Source: Telopea speciosissima (lineage: Eukaryota > Streptophyta > Magnoliopsida > Proteales > Proteaceae). From it: a stretch of DNA of 64,000 nt. Under the pieces are notes generated by a model that searched no databases, had not been told where the DNA came from, and was given only the letters and a program-made list of their open reading frames with translations. Shown in pieces: positions 22,867 to 36,100 of this stretch. The stretch lies in assembly GCF_018873765.1 (NCBI RefSeq), contig NC_057925.1:48868010-48932009 (forward strand), in the 5' to 3' direction. Made by a program: the position numbers and the translations under genes. Position 1 is the first letter of the stretch, and each line of letters begins with the position of its first letter.

Positions 22867-23694
22867 AAGAATGGAATGATACCAATTTCGATTCGAATCG
22901 ACCGATTCATCCGATCCAATTCCAATTCCTAAAACCAATAGCTGGGACTTGGGGTGCATGGACTTGAATCCGACCCATTGATAATGTGGGGCTGGCATGC
23001 AGAGGTATATTGTTGTTTTGGGGCAACAACCTACGTTGTGTGTTTTATTTAAGTATTGAACTATCCATGGAAAAACAACTTGGTAGTCAAGTAATTGGCT
23101 GGACCGGTTTGGTTCATAAACTTCTGTAAAAAAAAAAAAAACAAGAATGGAATGATACCAATTTTGATTCGAATCGACCGATTCATCCAATCCAATTCCA
23201 ATTCCTAAAACCAAGAGCTGGGACTTGGGGTGCAGGGACTTGAATCCGACCCATTGATAATGTGGGGCTGGCATGCAGAGGTATATTGTTTTTTTGGGGC
23301 AACAACCTATGTTGTGTGTTTTATTGAAGTATTGAACTATCCATGGAAAAACAACTTGGTAGTCAAGTAATTGGCTGGACCGGTTTGGTTCATAAACTTC
23401 TGGAAAAAAAGAAGAAAAAAGAATGGAATGATACCAATTTCGATTCGAATCGACCGATTCATCCGATCCAATTCCAATTTCTAAAATCAAGAGCTGGGAC
23501 TTGGGGTGCATGGACTTGAATCCGACCCATTGATAATGTGGGGCTGGCATGCAGAGGTATATTGTTTTTTTGGGACAACAGCCTACGTTGTGTGTTTTAT
23601 TGAAATATTGGACTATCCATGGAAAAACAACTTGGTAGTCATGTAATTGGTTGGACCGGTTTGGTTCATAAACTTTTGTAAAAAATAAAAAAAA
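22867..23694. repeat. Three tandem 276-bp repeats
   Basis: The units start with AAGAATGGAATGATACC at 22867, 23143 and 23419, spaced exactly 276 bp. Each ends in an A-rich run after CATAAACTTTTGT or similar. Copies differ by a few substitutions. Because 276 is a multiple of three, one minus-strand frame stays open through all copies and gives a false 234-residue ORF. Confidence 0.92.
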
Positions 23695-23837
23695 AACCCT
23701 GTAGATTTTGCGTGTTGCAAGGGCATCTCAAAAGCAAATGTATTTATTTGATTTTTTTTTTAATATGGTTTTTTCATGCATATAATTCTATTTTTATCTC
23801 TCTCCTCGTTGTTCCGTGCTTTTCTTCATCTCTTCCC

Positions 23838-23845
23838 CTATAAAC
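23838..23845 (+). promoter_or_regulatory. Candidate TATA box of the ubiquitin ligase gene
   Basis: CTATAAAC in a pyrimidine-rich context about 280 bp before the start codon at 24125. The stretch between would be the 5' leader. Predicted only from sequence and position. Confidence 0.4.
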
Positions 23846-24124
23846 ATGTTATTCCTTAGTTCTTCATCTTAGTTAGAATGCCTCCGTCTCTCGGATCGAC
23901 AATCAAAACCCTAAATTCGTTGGAGAGTATATATATTCTTCTAATATACCAGTCTTTTTTCTTACTCACTACTACGAGGATCCGATCGGAGAAAGGAAGA
24001 AAGCCGTGCTTCAATTTTTTTTTGTCGACTATCGGTTTCCAATTCTAAACGATTATTCGCAGAGAAGGATCTTTTTTCTGCCTTGCCTCCGCTTTTAGCA
24101 ATGCTATCCTCTGGTTAATTCAAG

Positions 24125-27100
24125 ATGAAGTTAAAGAGGAGAAGAGTTTTGGAAGTGGTATGGTATTTCTAATTTTTTTTTTCATTGCCTCTTTGATTTC
24201 ACCATATGAAAGCACTTTTAAATTGCAGTTAAACATTGTTAGAGTTTATGTTTTTTTTTATTTTATTTGATTGACATCCTGGTTAATTTGTTTTTTGGGT
24301 CGCATGAAATTTAGAGCTTTAATTGTTTTGGAATAAGTGGGTTTTCCTATATCATGTGGAGTTCAAGTAGTGGTTTTAGGAATTGGAGTTGAGGTTTTGT
24401 TTAATTTCCCTCCAAGAATTTTACAGTATTCGATGGTATTTTTGAAAGCTCTTCGTATTATACGATTAGATATAGTTAAGTTATAGGCTCACTGACGGTT
24501 TGGTGGATGCTTGTGTATTGTTTGAGGTTACCACATCTAAATTTATACAATTATGTCACTCAAGGAAATAAATTAATGCACTATCTGTTTAATAACTTGT
24601 TCTCTAAACATGAAGTTAATAGTTCATTGGTGTTCTAGAGGAATTCTGTTGATTCATATATGTTTAATAAAGGATATTAGAATAGCTCAAGACTGCAGCT
24701 TGTGTATTTTGTTGTTGTCATTGGCCTTGTTGAATTTTCATTTATGATTTTCTTCTTCTTTAGTCCTTGGTTGCTAATCCTCGTGTCCCAAGAAGATTTT
24801 ACAAAGAAACTGATTTTGCTGAGGACCTGCTTGTTCATTTGGACACCAGAGACTTTTATCTGATTCCCAACAGGAAACGTGTTTTTGAATTGCCATTGCA
24901 AAATGGTTGGAGTTTTCTTCAAATTTAAGATATCTTTAGTCCTTGCTCAATTGGGGAAATACCCTCATGGAATCTGTAATGAGGTCCCCCCCCCCTCTTT
25001 GAATCCAGAATTTATGAAGAGTTTGTGCGTTCTTGAAAGTGAGTTGGTAATCCTAGTAAGCTATTGTCTTAGTGGATGATACACCACAAATTTGTGATCC
25101 CTTAACTTCTTAGTAGTTTATATGTACTCTGTGAGCACTGATTGATTATATGTGCTCAGGGAGAATTGCAACTTTAATTATGGGATCATTAAATTGGTAT
25201 AGGTTGTGTCCTTGAGTAACATGTGAACTGGGTAATTTGAGTTAGAAACTGATCTCTCATCTCATCCCCATAAAAAAAATTAAATAAAATAAAAATTTAG
25301 AAAAACAAAAGAAGAGCAGTGTTGTGAAACTGGGTTAGTTGGTGTAGTGAAATAGCGTGAAAACCGAGGTTGATGGATCCTGAAGTTATTTTTTGTATTA
25401 CCATCGTTTAGAGATTTATGCAGTTCAATGATTTTTTGTTGGAAATTAGGGAACCTGTCATGAACCATATAAATTTAAGGGAAAAAGAACTCTGTCTAGG
25501 AGTGTGGCCTATGCCAGCACTCCTATGAGTCTCTCTCTCCTCCCCATATGAAAAGACACTTCTGCCCCCTTGTTTTGAGGAGGAGAGAGATAGGCACATG
25601 GGAGTGCTGGTGTAGGACACACTCCCGGATAGAAAACTACTTCCCTAAATTTAAATATAAAAAATCAGCATTATAGAGATGAAGAATTGAAGATTGTTAC
25701 AGCTAACAGTTCATATGAGAGTAGTACTTCACAGCAAGTTCATTGAGCCCTCTCATCTTGATGGACATTACAAGTTTAAGGATTGCAAGCTTGTCCGGTA
25801 CTTGTGCCTTGGGCCTTGGGGATGGCTGCAAATTCTGTTTTGTGGTTCCAACTTGTTTAAAGCTATGACAATATAACAAAATCCAAGCACCATTATAAAA
25901 GCTTTCACTTTAGGCATTTGGATGGTTGTTACAACATTATGCATCCAGCTTCCCTTATCCAATGCTTGAAACTGGATGTGACAGTGATTACCGCAGAATC
26001 CCATAACATCTAATCTAATACCTACTAACTATATTTTTTTATTATTTTAATAATATTTTGTTGCTTCTGTCCTGTCCTTGTAATTTAAAAAAAAAAATAA
26101 TATTAGTTATTATAATACTATTTCTATTACTAATGTTTATATATATGCATTTGCGGTGCTATAATCTGTATGTTGTTAGGTTTGTTGTATTCTTTATAAT
26201 ACATACATACAGTTAGGGCTTAGGGGTGTCAAGTGTCAACAGGTCGGGTCCATTTATGATAAAGCTTAAATTTTAATCAAACAAATCAAAATGGCAGACT
26301 TGAGTCAGATAACAGAATCATAGTAATGGATAATTTAATATGAAAGGGGCACTGTCTTCCTAGTGTGTGACCTTTATGTCTTGCTGCTATTCTGCTGTTT
26401 CGCCATGGAAGTATGGGTGGATATTATGATGACTGTTATATTGACAGGCAGAATCCTAGGATTGTCTGTTCTTGGTTTCTTTACCTTTAGCTATTTGAAT
26501 CGCTTTTCTGATGCAAGATAGGAATCACGCAAACCCTAGAGCTGTTGGTAATTTCCCAATACGTTAAGTCAAAGACAATCACTTCAGACGAATACCCGAA
26601 GCCTACAATAGGTCAATAGTACAATGGAACTAAAAAGTAATATACAAGGATTAAGTTTTAACAAGACTACCTTTCTGAAATTAAAAGAAGCAGTAGACCA
26701 ATTCAGCCTCTTCTAACAAAATTTATCATAATATAATGGTCTAATAGATATAATTAGCTGTCAAACCACCAAATATGACATCATCAACTATCCTAATTTA
26801 CCGGGGTTGATTACAGCTCCAAAATCTAGAATTTTCCAGACCCATTAATATCGTATTTTTAAATCCTTAATTGAGAATGTATACTAGACAATATCTGATA
26901 TAACAATAGCACTTCCAATCTAGACTTCAGTTATATACTAGATATTATGTGACATATGTGCAGCTCTTCTGATCTACTAATGATATCCCAAAATCAAACT
27001 TGGGGAAAACCTGGGTGTACCATTCAGTGGAATCCACCAATGTGGTCCGATGATGTGATAATGTTAGTGACCTAATTTCAATTTCCAAAAAGTAATAAAG

Positions 27101-30100
27101 GGATACTTATATGCGCTAGGAAAACCTGACTTCACTAGAAGTCTTCTCCAACACTTTGCATATAACCAGCAAACCCTTGGTAAAAAGTTAATCATGTGAG
27201 CAAGGACTAATGGAAAAGTTCGTGGCTATTAGCAATGGGATATGAAGGGAAAAGTTCGTGGCTATCCAACAAATCCAAAACTGCTTAAATCTGATTTATA
27301 TTGAAGGAGTAAAGCACCGATCAAGCTTAATTTGGTGTGCGCGAATGCTGTCAAAATCGCTCTGATTGAAAATATTTTTTTGGACATCAAAACAAATGAA
27401 TACTTTACCGCACTTTTGGTTTTTAGCAATGTTTTACCATATTAAGGTTTATTAAATTTTTAGATTTGAGAAAAACTCCAGCATTGGAAAGTTGAATATT
27501 GCATCTATCGCTGAAAATCCAATTTTTGTTCTTGAACTGGGGGGGTTGACTTTTTTTTTTCCCCTTTGGAATTTGATTTTTTAACTATTTTATTGAATTC
27601 AAATAGGGGGTATTTGCTTATTTATGAATAATATCTTAAGTAAATGAATTATTAGGTATAAATAAGTGTTTGTCCTGTGTCTGTCCTAGTTTTTGGCATA
27701 AGTATCTGTCCTAGTTTCCCACTAAGTGAAACTCTTATTTGGACTTTGTTTTTGCAAGCCATTGTGTTTAAATGGCCTAAAATAGGCTGAGTACCAAGTT
27801 TTAGACCCAAACTAGGTCTAAAACCCATCGAAACCAGGTTTCGAGTTGAAAAAAAAAAATGCACCTACTCGACCGAGATCCCGAGTATCTCGAGTCAACT
27901 CGGTTTTTCTCAGGGTCGAGTTGGGGTTGAGTTCCGAGTTTTAGTTCCATGATTTGTAGGCTGTAGCGTACGATACGTCTCTTAAATCACCCTTTTGATA
28001 CGTTACCCGATACCGATACTTTAAACCGTGACCAAAACCACGGGTAGAGCCAACCATACTAATTCAATTTTATATTTAATTTGAGTTTCAACTATTGCTC
28101 ACATTGGACCCCTTTATACTTTTGTTAAATCCATAGTTCTTGGTCTCGCCGAGATCTCGGTAAAAACTCGGTATTTCAAGCTACCAAGTCGAAACCAGCC
28201 AGGAAACAAGAAAAGAATATAGTCTCGACCAAAATTTTGGTATCTCGTCAAAATTTTGATCGAGATTTCGTATCGGGTCACGTTATATTAATACCAAGGC
28301 GTTGAACTTGTAGGTAAAACATTTGGAGGAGATTTGCTGCCCAACAACATTTGGAAGAGATTTGTGTGGAATATGCCATGTCAGTAATTCAGTATACACA
28401 CACCTACCCACCCATATATATATATATATAGTACACTGACAACCTAGGGCCCTCAGCCAAAGTATGATTTTAAAAAAATTAAGGGTAACACTGTTTATAG
28501 GGCCTAACAAAACAACATCATCTCAACAAAGATCTCGGTTTCTTGCCATGACAACTCGGTTTTTGGGCTGGCCGAAACCATGCTCGAGACCGCGACCTCG
28601 AACCTTGGTTAAATCTTACTTGGCTAGCTAGAGACTAGAGTGAAGATATAATAGAAGTGTTATGAAGCTCCTGCCGAGGTCCCTTTTTGTTTTACTAAGA
28701 AAAATGCCACTCACAATAAACAACAACTACTCAGCCTTATCCCAACCAAATGGGGTTGGCTACATGGATCCTTTCAAAACAAAGTAGAGAATCAGCTACA
28801 TGGTGTCGGTAACGTGGATCCTTGCCCTCCAATAGGCTCTATCTGAGGTCATACTTGGCACAAGACCCATACTATGCATGTCATTCTTTACAACCTCACC
28901 TATGGTCATTTTAGGCCTGCCCCTAGCTCTTTTAGCTCTTTTGATTGGCATCAGATCACTCCTCCTTACTGGGCCGTCCCCAGGCCTCTGTTGCACATGG
29001 CCAAACCACCTTAGTGACATTCTTGGAGCTTGTCGCTGATCGGGGCAACACCCACTCAACATGAAGTAATACCAAATTAAATGTTATCTTTCAAAATGCC
29101 ACAATTGCCATGTAAAGTGATAAGAGTTATTATATAAGTTAGATTTATTAATCAAAGCCACCCTAGGAGTGATTTTTTAAAAGATCAATATAATTACTCA
29201 AAATCCAAAAGTAACTTATTTTTTGGTGGTTCATGTGTGATGGCTGGAAACTTCTTCTGGGGCACTTTTGATCCTCAAAATTGTTCTAGTATTGCTGCAG
29301 CATTATTTCCACTCAGTTCACACTTTTACTATATACTAATTTATTTACCTTTAAAGATTTCATTTTTTCCAATATGTGTACTAATATTTTTATTTGATTC
29401 CAGCCTCCAAAAATCCGATCCTTTATCAACAGTGTTACTGCTGTTCCACTTGAGAACGTCGAAGAGCCCTTGAAAGGCTTCGTTTGGGAGTATGACAAGG
29501 TGTGTTTTCTTAATTTTTAGTTGTTAGAGTTGTTGAAGCTAAATGCAGTTTCATTGATTCTTTTTCAAATTTTCTTGGTGCAGGGGGATTTTCATCACTG
29601 GGTTGATCTTTTCAATCATTTTGACTCATTCTTTGAGAAGTACATAAAATCAAGGAAAGATCTACAGTTAGAGGATAACTTTTTGGCTGCTGATCCTCCC
29701 TTTCCAAAGGAAGCTGTTCTGCAAATTCTTCGTGTCATTCGAATTATTTTGGAGAACTGTACAAACAAGCACTTCTACAGCTCATATGAAGTATGTTTCC
29801 TTTTCTCAAGGAATACCTTGTTTTTTTCAATTATGCCATATGAATTATTTTTCCTTTTTGTGTTCCATTTTTTTTTGGTCTTTGCAAGGATCCATGTAGC
29901 TGGCCCCATTTAGTTGGGATAAGGCTGAGTTGTTGTTGTTGAAGTATGTTTCCTTTTCTCAAGGAATACCTTATTTTTGTCAATTATGATAGATGACGGG
30001 AATTTCTACTGGGGTTTAATTTGGTCATTTCCTACCAACTTGCATCTGGCATTTGGTTACTAAATAGGACAAATCAATTAGTTTTGCCTATCTGCTGTTT

Positions 30101-33100
30101 ATTAATTTTTACCACTATTTATCTTGTTTTTTTTATTCTAATTTTGCTGTACTTGTGGCAATGCAGCAGCATCTTTCATCTCTTCTTGGTTCCACTGATC
30201 CGGATGTCGTTGAGGCTAGCCTGCAGACTTTGGCTGCATTCTTGAAGAAAACAATTGGGAAGTGCTCCATACGAGATGCGTCTCTGAGTTCAAAGTTATT
30301 TGCTTTTTCGCAAGGTTGGGGAGGCAAGGAAGAAGGCCTTGGATTAATTTCGTGCTCTGTAGAGAATGCTTGTGACTCAGTTGCATATGAGTTAGGTTGC
30401 ATCCTCCATTTTGAATTTTATGCAGTTAATGATTCGTCGGAGGAGTCTACAACTTCTGAACAATCGACCCAAGGTCTGCAAGTTATTCATTTGCCTGACA
30501 TTAACACTCATCAAGAGAGTGATCTTAAGCTCCTGAATAAGTTAGTGAGAGAGTACAATGTACCTCCTAGTTTAAGGTTTTCACTTTTGACGCGATTGCG
30601 ATTTGCAAGGGCTTTTGGTTCTTTAGCCTCTAGGCAGCAGTATATATGCATTCGCTTGTATGCCTTTGTAGTTCTCGTTCAAGCTAGCAATGATGCTGAT
30701 GACTTGACTGCTTTTTTCAACAACGAACCTGAGTTCATCAATGAACTGGTAACATTATTAAGTTTTGAAGATGCAGTTCCTGAAAAGATCCGGATTCTGG
30801 GTATTCTATCATTGGTTGCTCTTTGCCAAGACCGGTCCCGTCAACCAAGTGTACTGACAGCTGTGACATCTGGTGGGCATCGTGGAATCCTACCCAGTCT
30901 TATGCAGAAGGCCATTGATTCTATTACCAGTGACTCCTCAAAATGGTCTGTTGTTTTCGCTGAGGCTCTTTTATCACTTGTCACTGTTTTGGTCTCATCT
31001 TCTTCAGGTTGTTCTGCTCTGCGGGAAGCAGGATTTATACCTACTCTTCTTCCTCTTCTTAAAGATACCGATCCCCAGCATCTGCATTTGGTCAGCACCG
31101 CGGTTCATGTTCTTGAAGCTTTTATGGACTACAGTAACCCAGCTGCTGCATTGTTCCGAGACCTGGGTGGTTTAGATGATACTATTGCACGCCTGAAAGT
31201 GGAAGTGTCATATGTGGAAAAGGGTTCAAAGAAACATGGTGAAGACTCTCAATGTGGTAAGAAAGGCAAAGAAGTCGTCTTAAGTACTTCCAATGATGTA
31301 GATAATATGCAGCCCCTCTACTCTGAAGCTTTAGTTGCTTATCATCGGCGATTGTTGATGAAAGCTTTACTCCGTGCTATATCTCTTGGAACATATGCCC
31401 CTGGAAGCACAGCTCGCATTTATGGTTCAGAGGAAAGTTTATTACCACACTGTTTATGCATTATTTTCAGAAGAGCAAAGGATTTTGGTGGTGGTGTGTT
31501 TTCACTTGCAGCAACTGTGATGAGCGATCTCATTCACAAAGATCCTACATGTTTTCCCATGTTAGAGGCAGCTGATCTGCCTTCTGCCTTTTTGGATGCT
31601 ATAATGGGGGGCATTCTTTGCTCTGCTGAAGCAGTGACTTGCATTCCACAGTGCTTGGACGCCTTGTGCCTAAACAATAATGGCCTCCAGGCTGTGAAGG
31701 ATCGTAATGCATTGAGGTGCTTTGTCAAAATATTTACTTCCAAAACATATTTGCGCGCACTTACTGGTGACACTCCAGGATCCTTGTCTACTGGACTGGA
31801 TGAACTAATGCGCCACGCTTCCTCATTGCGTGGGCCTGGAGTAGAGATGCTGATTGAGATTTTGAATGCTATAGTGAAGATTGGATCTGGAGTGGTAGCT
31901 CCTGCATCCACCGATACTATTTGTTCTTCCACGCCTGTTCCTATGGAAACTGATGCGGAAGAGAAGAACTTGATGTCATCAGATGATGGAGAGTCATCCA
32001 AGATGGAATGTGCTGAGAGTACAACTGAGCCTTCTTCTGATGGTTCATTCGTGAATGTTGAATCTTTTCTTCCTGAATGCATAAGCAATGCTGCTCGCCT
32101 TCTCGAAACAATTCTTCAAAATGCTGACACAAGCCGAATATTTATTGAGAAGAAGGGTATTGAAGCTGTTCTGCAGCTATTTACTTTGCCGTTGATGCCT
32201 CTTTCGGTATCTGTTGGGCAGAGTATATCTGTTGCTTTTAAGAATTTCTCACCTCAGCAATCTGCTGCTCTGGCTCGGGCTGTATGCACGTTCCTGAGGG
32301 ATCATCTGAAGTTAACTGATGAACTATTAACATCTGTAGGAGGGACTCAGCTTGCAGAGCTGGAATCTACAAAACAAACAAAGGTTTTGAGATGCCTTTC
32401 CAGTCTGGAAGGTATTCTGTCTCTTTCCAATTTTTTGTTGAAGGGGACTACTACTATGGTATCTGAATTGGGTGCGACAGATGCTGATGTCTTGAAGGAT
32501 CTTGGAAAGGCTTACAGGGAAATACTGTGGCATATTTCTTTGTGTAGTGACACCAAGGTGGATGAGAAACGGGATGCTGATCAAGAAAGTGGTCCTGCGG
32601 ATGTTGCATTATCTAATGCTGCAGGAAGGGAGAGTGATGATGATGCAAACCTCGTTCCACCTGTGAGATACATGAATCCTGTCTCTGTAAGCAATGGTTC
32701 TCAGTCCCACTGGACTGGGGAACAGGAGTTTCTGTCAATGGTTCGAAGTGGGGACGGTGTACATCGTCATAGTAGGCAGGGGTTGTCACGGTTGCGGGGT
32801 GGAAGGTCCAGTCGACAGTTGGAGATTGCAAACATTGATTCAGAAGGTTCTGGAAATGTATCTGAGACTTCCTCTGCCCAAGATGTTAAAAGGAAAAGTC
32901 CTGATGTTGTTGTCATGGAAAATCTGAATAAGCTTGCATTTGCTATGCGCTCTTTCTATGCAACTCTAGTTAAGGGCTTTACATCTCCAAACCGTCGTAG
33001 AGCAGACTCTGGTTCACTGAATTCTGCTTCTAAGAGCCTTGCAACTGCACTGGCTAAAATTTTCCATGAGGCTCTCAGTTTCCCTGGGCATTCTACATCT

Positions 33101-36100
33101 GCTGGTCTTGAAACTTCGTTATCGGTGAAGTGCCGGTATCTAGGAAAGGTTGTGGATGACATGGCTGCACTAACATTTGATAGCAGAAGACGTGCATGCA
33201 ATAATGCCTTGGTAAATAACTTTTATGTAAATGGAACCTTCAAGGAGCTTCTGACAACATTTGAGGCTACAAGCCAGTTGCTCTGGACGCTTCCTTATTC
33301 TATACCTCCATCTGGTATTGATCAAGAAAAGGCAGTTGAAGGGAGCAAGTTGTCTCACAGTACATGGTTGCTTGATACATTACAGAATTACTGTAGAATG
33401 CTTGAGTATTTTGTTAATTCTACTTTTCTCTTGTCTCCGACTTCTGCATCTCAATCTCAGCTACTTGTTCAGCCTGTTGCAGCAGGACTGTCAATTGGGT
33501 TATTCCCTGTTCCGAGAGACCCAGAAGTGTTCGTACGTATGTTACAATCTCAGGTTCTGGATGTGATACTTCCTGTATGGAACCATCCAATGTTTCCTAA
33601 TTGCAGTCCAGCTTCTATCTCGTCAATGGTCTCGCTTGTTACTCATATATATTCTGGTGTTGGAGATGTAAAACGGGGTCGGAATGGTGTTGGAGGAAGC
33701 ACAAGCCAACGCTTCATGGGTCCCCCGCCAGATGAAGCTACTATTGCTACTATAGTTGAGATGGGTTTTAGTAGAGCAAGAGCAGAGGAAGCACTGAGAC
33801 GGGTAGAAACAAATAGTGTTGAGATGGCTATGGAGTGGTTGTTTAGTCATGCTGACGATCCTGTGCAGGAAGATGATGAGCTGGCTAGGGCACTTGCTTT
33901 GTCATTGGGCAATTCATCAGAAACAACAAAAGAGGATAGCACTGATAAGTCACGAGACATATTGGCAGAAGATAAAGGAGCAGAACCACCTCCTATTGAT
34001 GATGTTCTTGCTGCATCTATGAGGTTGTTCCAAAGCACCGATTCAGTGGCCTTCCCTTTGACAGATTTGCTTGTGACTCTTTGCCATCGGAACAAAGGAG
34101 AAGATCGTCCGAAGGTGGTGTCTTATCTTATTCAGCAGTTGAAGCTTTGTCCATCAGATTTTTCTAGGGACACCAACGCATTGTGTACAATATCGCATAT
34201 TCTGGCCCTGCTTCTTTCTGAAGATGGCAGTGCACGAGAAATTGCTGCAAAAAATGGTCTTGTCTCCACTGCAATAGATATATTGACAAATATCAAGGTG
34301 AAAAATGAATCAGGAGAAGTGGTTCTTGCCCCAAAATGTCTGAGTGCTTTGCTTCTTATCATAGACAACATGTTACAGTCCAAACCCAGAGTTTCTTCTC
34401 AAAGTGCTGAGGGAATTGTTTCAGAATCTTTAGTCGATTCATCTGAAGAGAATGCTTCCTCATTGCTGCCTACAGATAAAAAATGTGCTTCAGATACCAA
34501 TGAAAAACAATCTGGCAATGCGTTTGAGAAGATCCTTGGGAAATCTGCTGGTTATATTACTTGTGACGAGTGTCGCAGGGCTCTAGCACTTTCTTGTGAG
34601 TTTATAAAGCAACATGTTCCTGCGCTGGTAATGCAGGCTGTTCTACAGTTATGTGCTCGTTTGACAAAAACACATGCTATGGCTTTGCAATTCCTTGAGA
34701 ATGGAGGATTGGCTGCACTTTTTAGTCTTCCAAGAAGTTGTTTCTTTCCTGGGTATGACAGTGTGGCATCTGCTATTATTAGGCATCTCCTTGAAGATCC
34801 ACAGACCTTACAAACAGCTATGGAGTTGGAGATACGACAAACACTGACTGGCGTCCTCAGCCGGCATGCTGGTCGTCTTTCACCTAGGACATTTTTGACA
34901 TCCATGGCACCCGTTATATCCAGAGATCCTGTGATCTTTATGAAAGCAGCAGCTGCTGTTTGTCAGTTGGAATCTTCTGGAGGGAGGACTAACATTATCT
35001 TATCAAAGGAAAAAGAAAAGGAGAAGGACAAAATGAAAGCATCTGGTGTGGAGGTTGGGTCTTCCCATGAATGTGTTCGGCTTCCTGAAAATAAGCTCCA
35101 TGATGGACCGGTTAAATGTTCTAAAGGACACAAAAGGATTCCTGCAAATCTTACTCAAGTAATTGACCAGCTTCTAGAAATAATAATGAGTTACCCATTG
35201 CCAAAGAAACAGGATGAGTGTACGAGCTTTCTATCTCCTATGGAGGTAGATGAACCTGCTACCAAGGAGAAGAAGGGAAAGTCAAAGGTTGATGACACAA
35301 AGAAAATGGAATCTGATAACCTCTCAGAGAGATCAGCCATGCTAGCTCAGGTTACTTTTGTGCTCAAGTTGATGAGTGATATTCTTCTAATGTATGTTCA
35401 TGCTGTTGGTGTTATTCTGAGAAGAGATATGGAGACATGTCAACTCCGTGGATCCAGTCAAGTAGATGGACCTGGACATGGTGGGATACTTTATCATATT
35501 TTGCATTGGCTTCTACCTCTATCGTCAGACAAAAAAACAGAAGCAACTGAAGAATGGAGAGATAAGCTGTCTGAAAAGGCTTCATGGTTTTTGGTAGTGC
35601 TATGTGGTCGTTCTGGTGAAGGGCGCAGACGAGTGATTGGTGAAATAGTGAGAGCATTTTCGTCATTCTCAACCTCTGGAAGCAATTCTTCCAAAAACTT
35701 TTTATTGCCAAATGGAAAGGTCTTAGCTTTTGCTGACTTGGTTAATTCCATTTTGTCAAAAAATTCATCATCCAGCAACTTGCCTGGTCCCGGTTGCTCA
35801 CCAGACATAGCAAAAACCATGATAGATGGAGAAATGGTCCAATCTCTTACTGGTATTCTTCAGATAATTGACTTGGATCATCCTCATGCTCCAAAAGTCG
35901 TAAATCTAATAGTCAAGGCTTTGGAGAGCTTAACAAGGGCTGCTAATGCTAGCGAGCAAGCATACAAATCAGATGGGGCCAACAAGAAGAGGTCTACAGG
36001 AACAAATGGAAGAACAGAAGATCAGACAAATACTTTTTCTTCCAGAGAAGCTGTGGAAAATGACCAGAACCGGAGCAGTCAACAGGAAGCCAGAGATACC

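Larger units (their letters stand above)
24158..29403 (+). other. Large first intron of the ubiquitin ligase gene
   Basis: A 5.2-kb intron between the 11-codon first coding exon and exon 2. It holds a MITE at 25479, word-rich islands around 27770-28620 and a truncated LINE at 28711. I saw no separate gene in it. Confidence 0.85.

Noticed and set aside
22846..23550. Minus-strand 234-residue ORF with repeated sequence
   Set aside because: It exists only because the 276-bp tandem unit is divisible by three. There is no family similarity and no codon constraint, and it includes the A-rich spacers.
30155..30166. ATG at 30155 as start of the ubiquitin ligase protein
   Set aside because: It lies inside the intron just before exon 4 (acceptor GGCAATGCAG). 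Three upstream exons supply the conserved N-terminus in frame.
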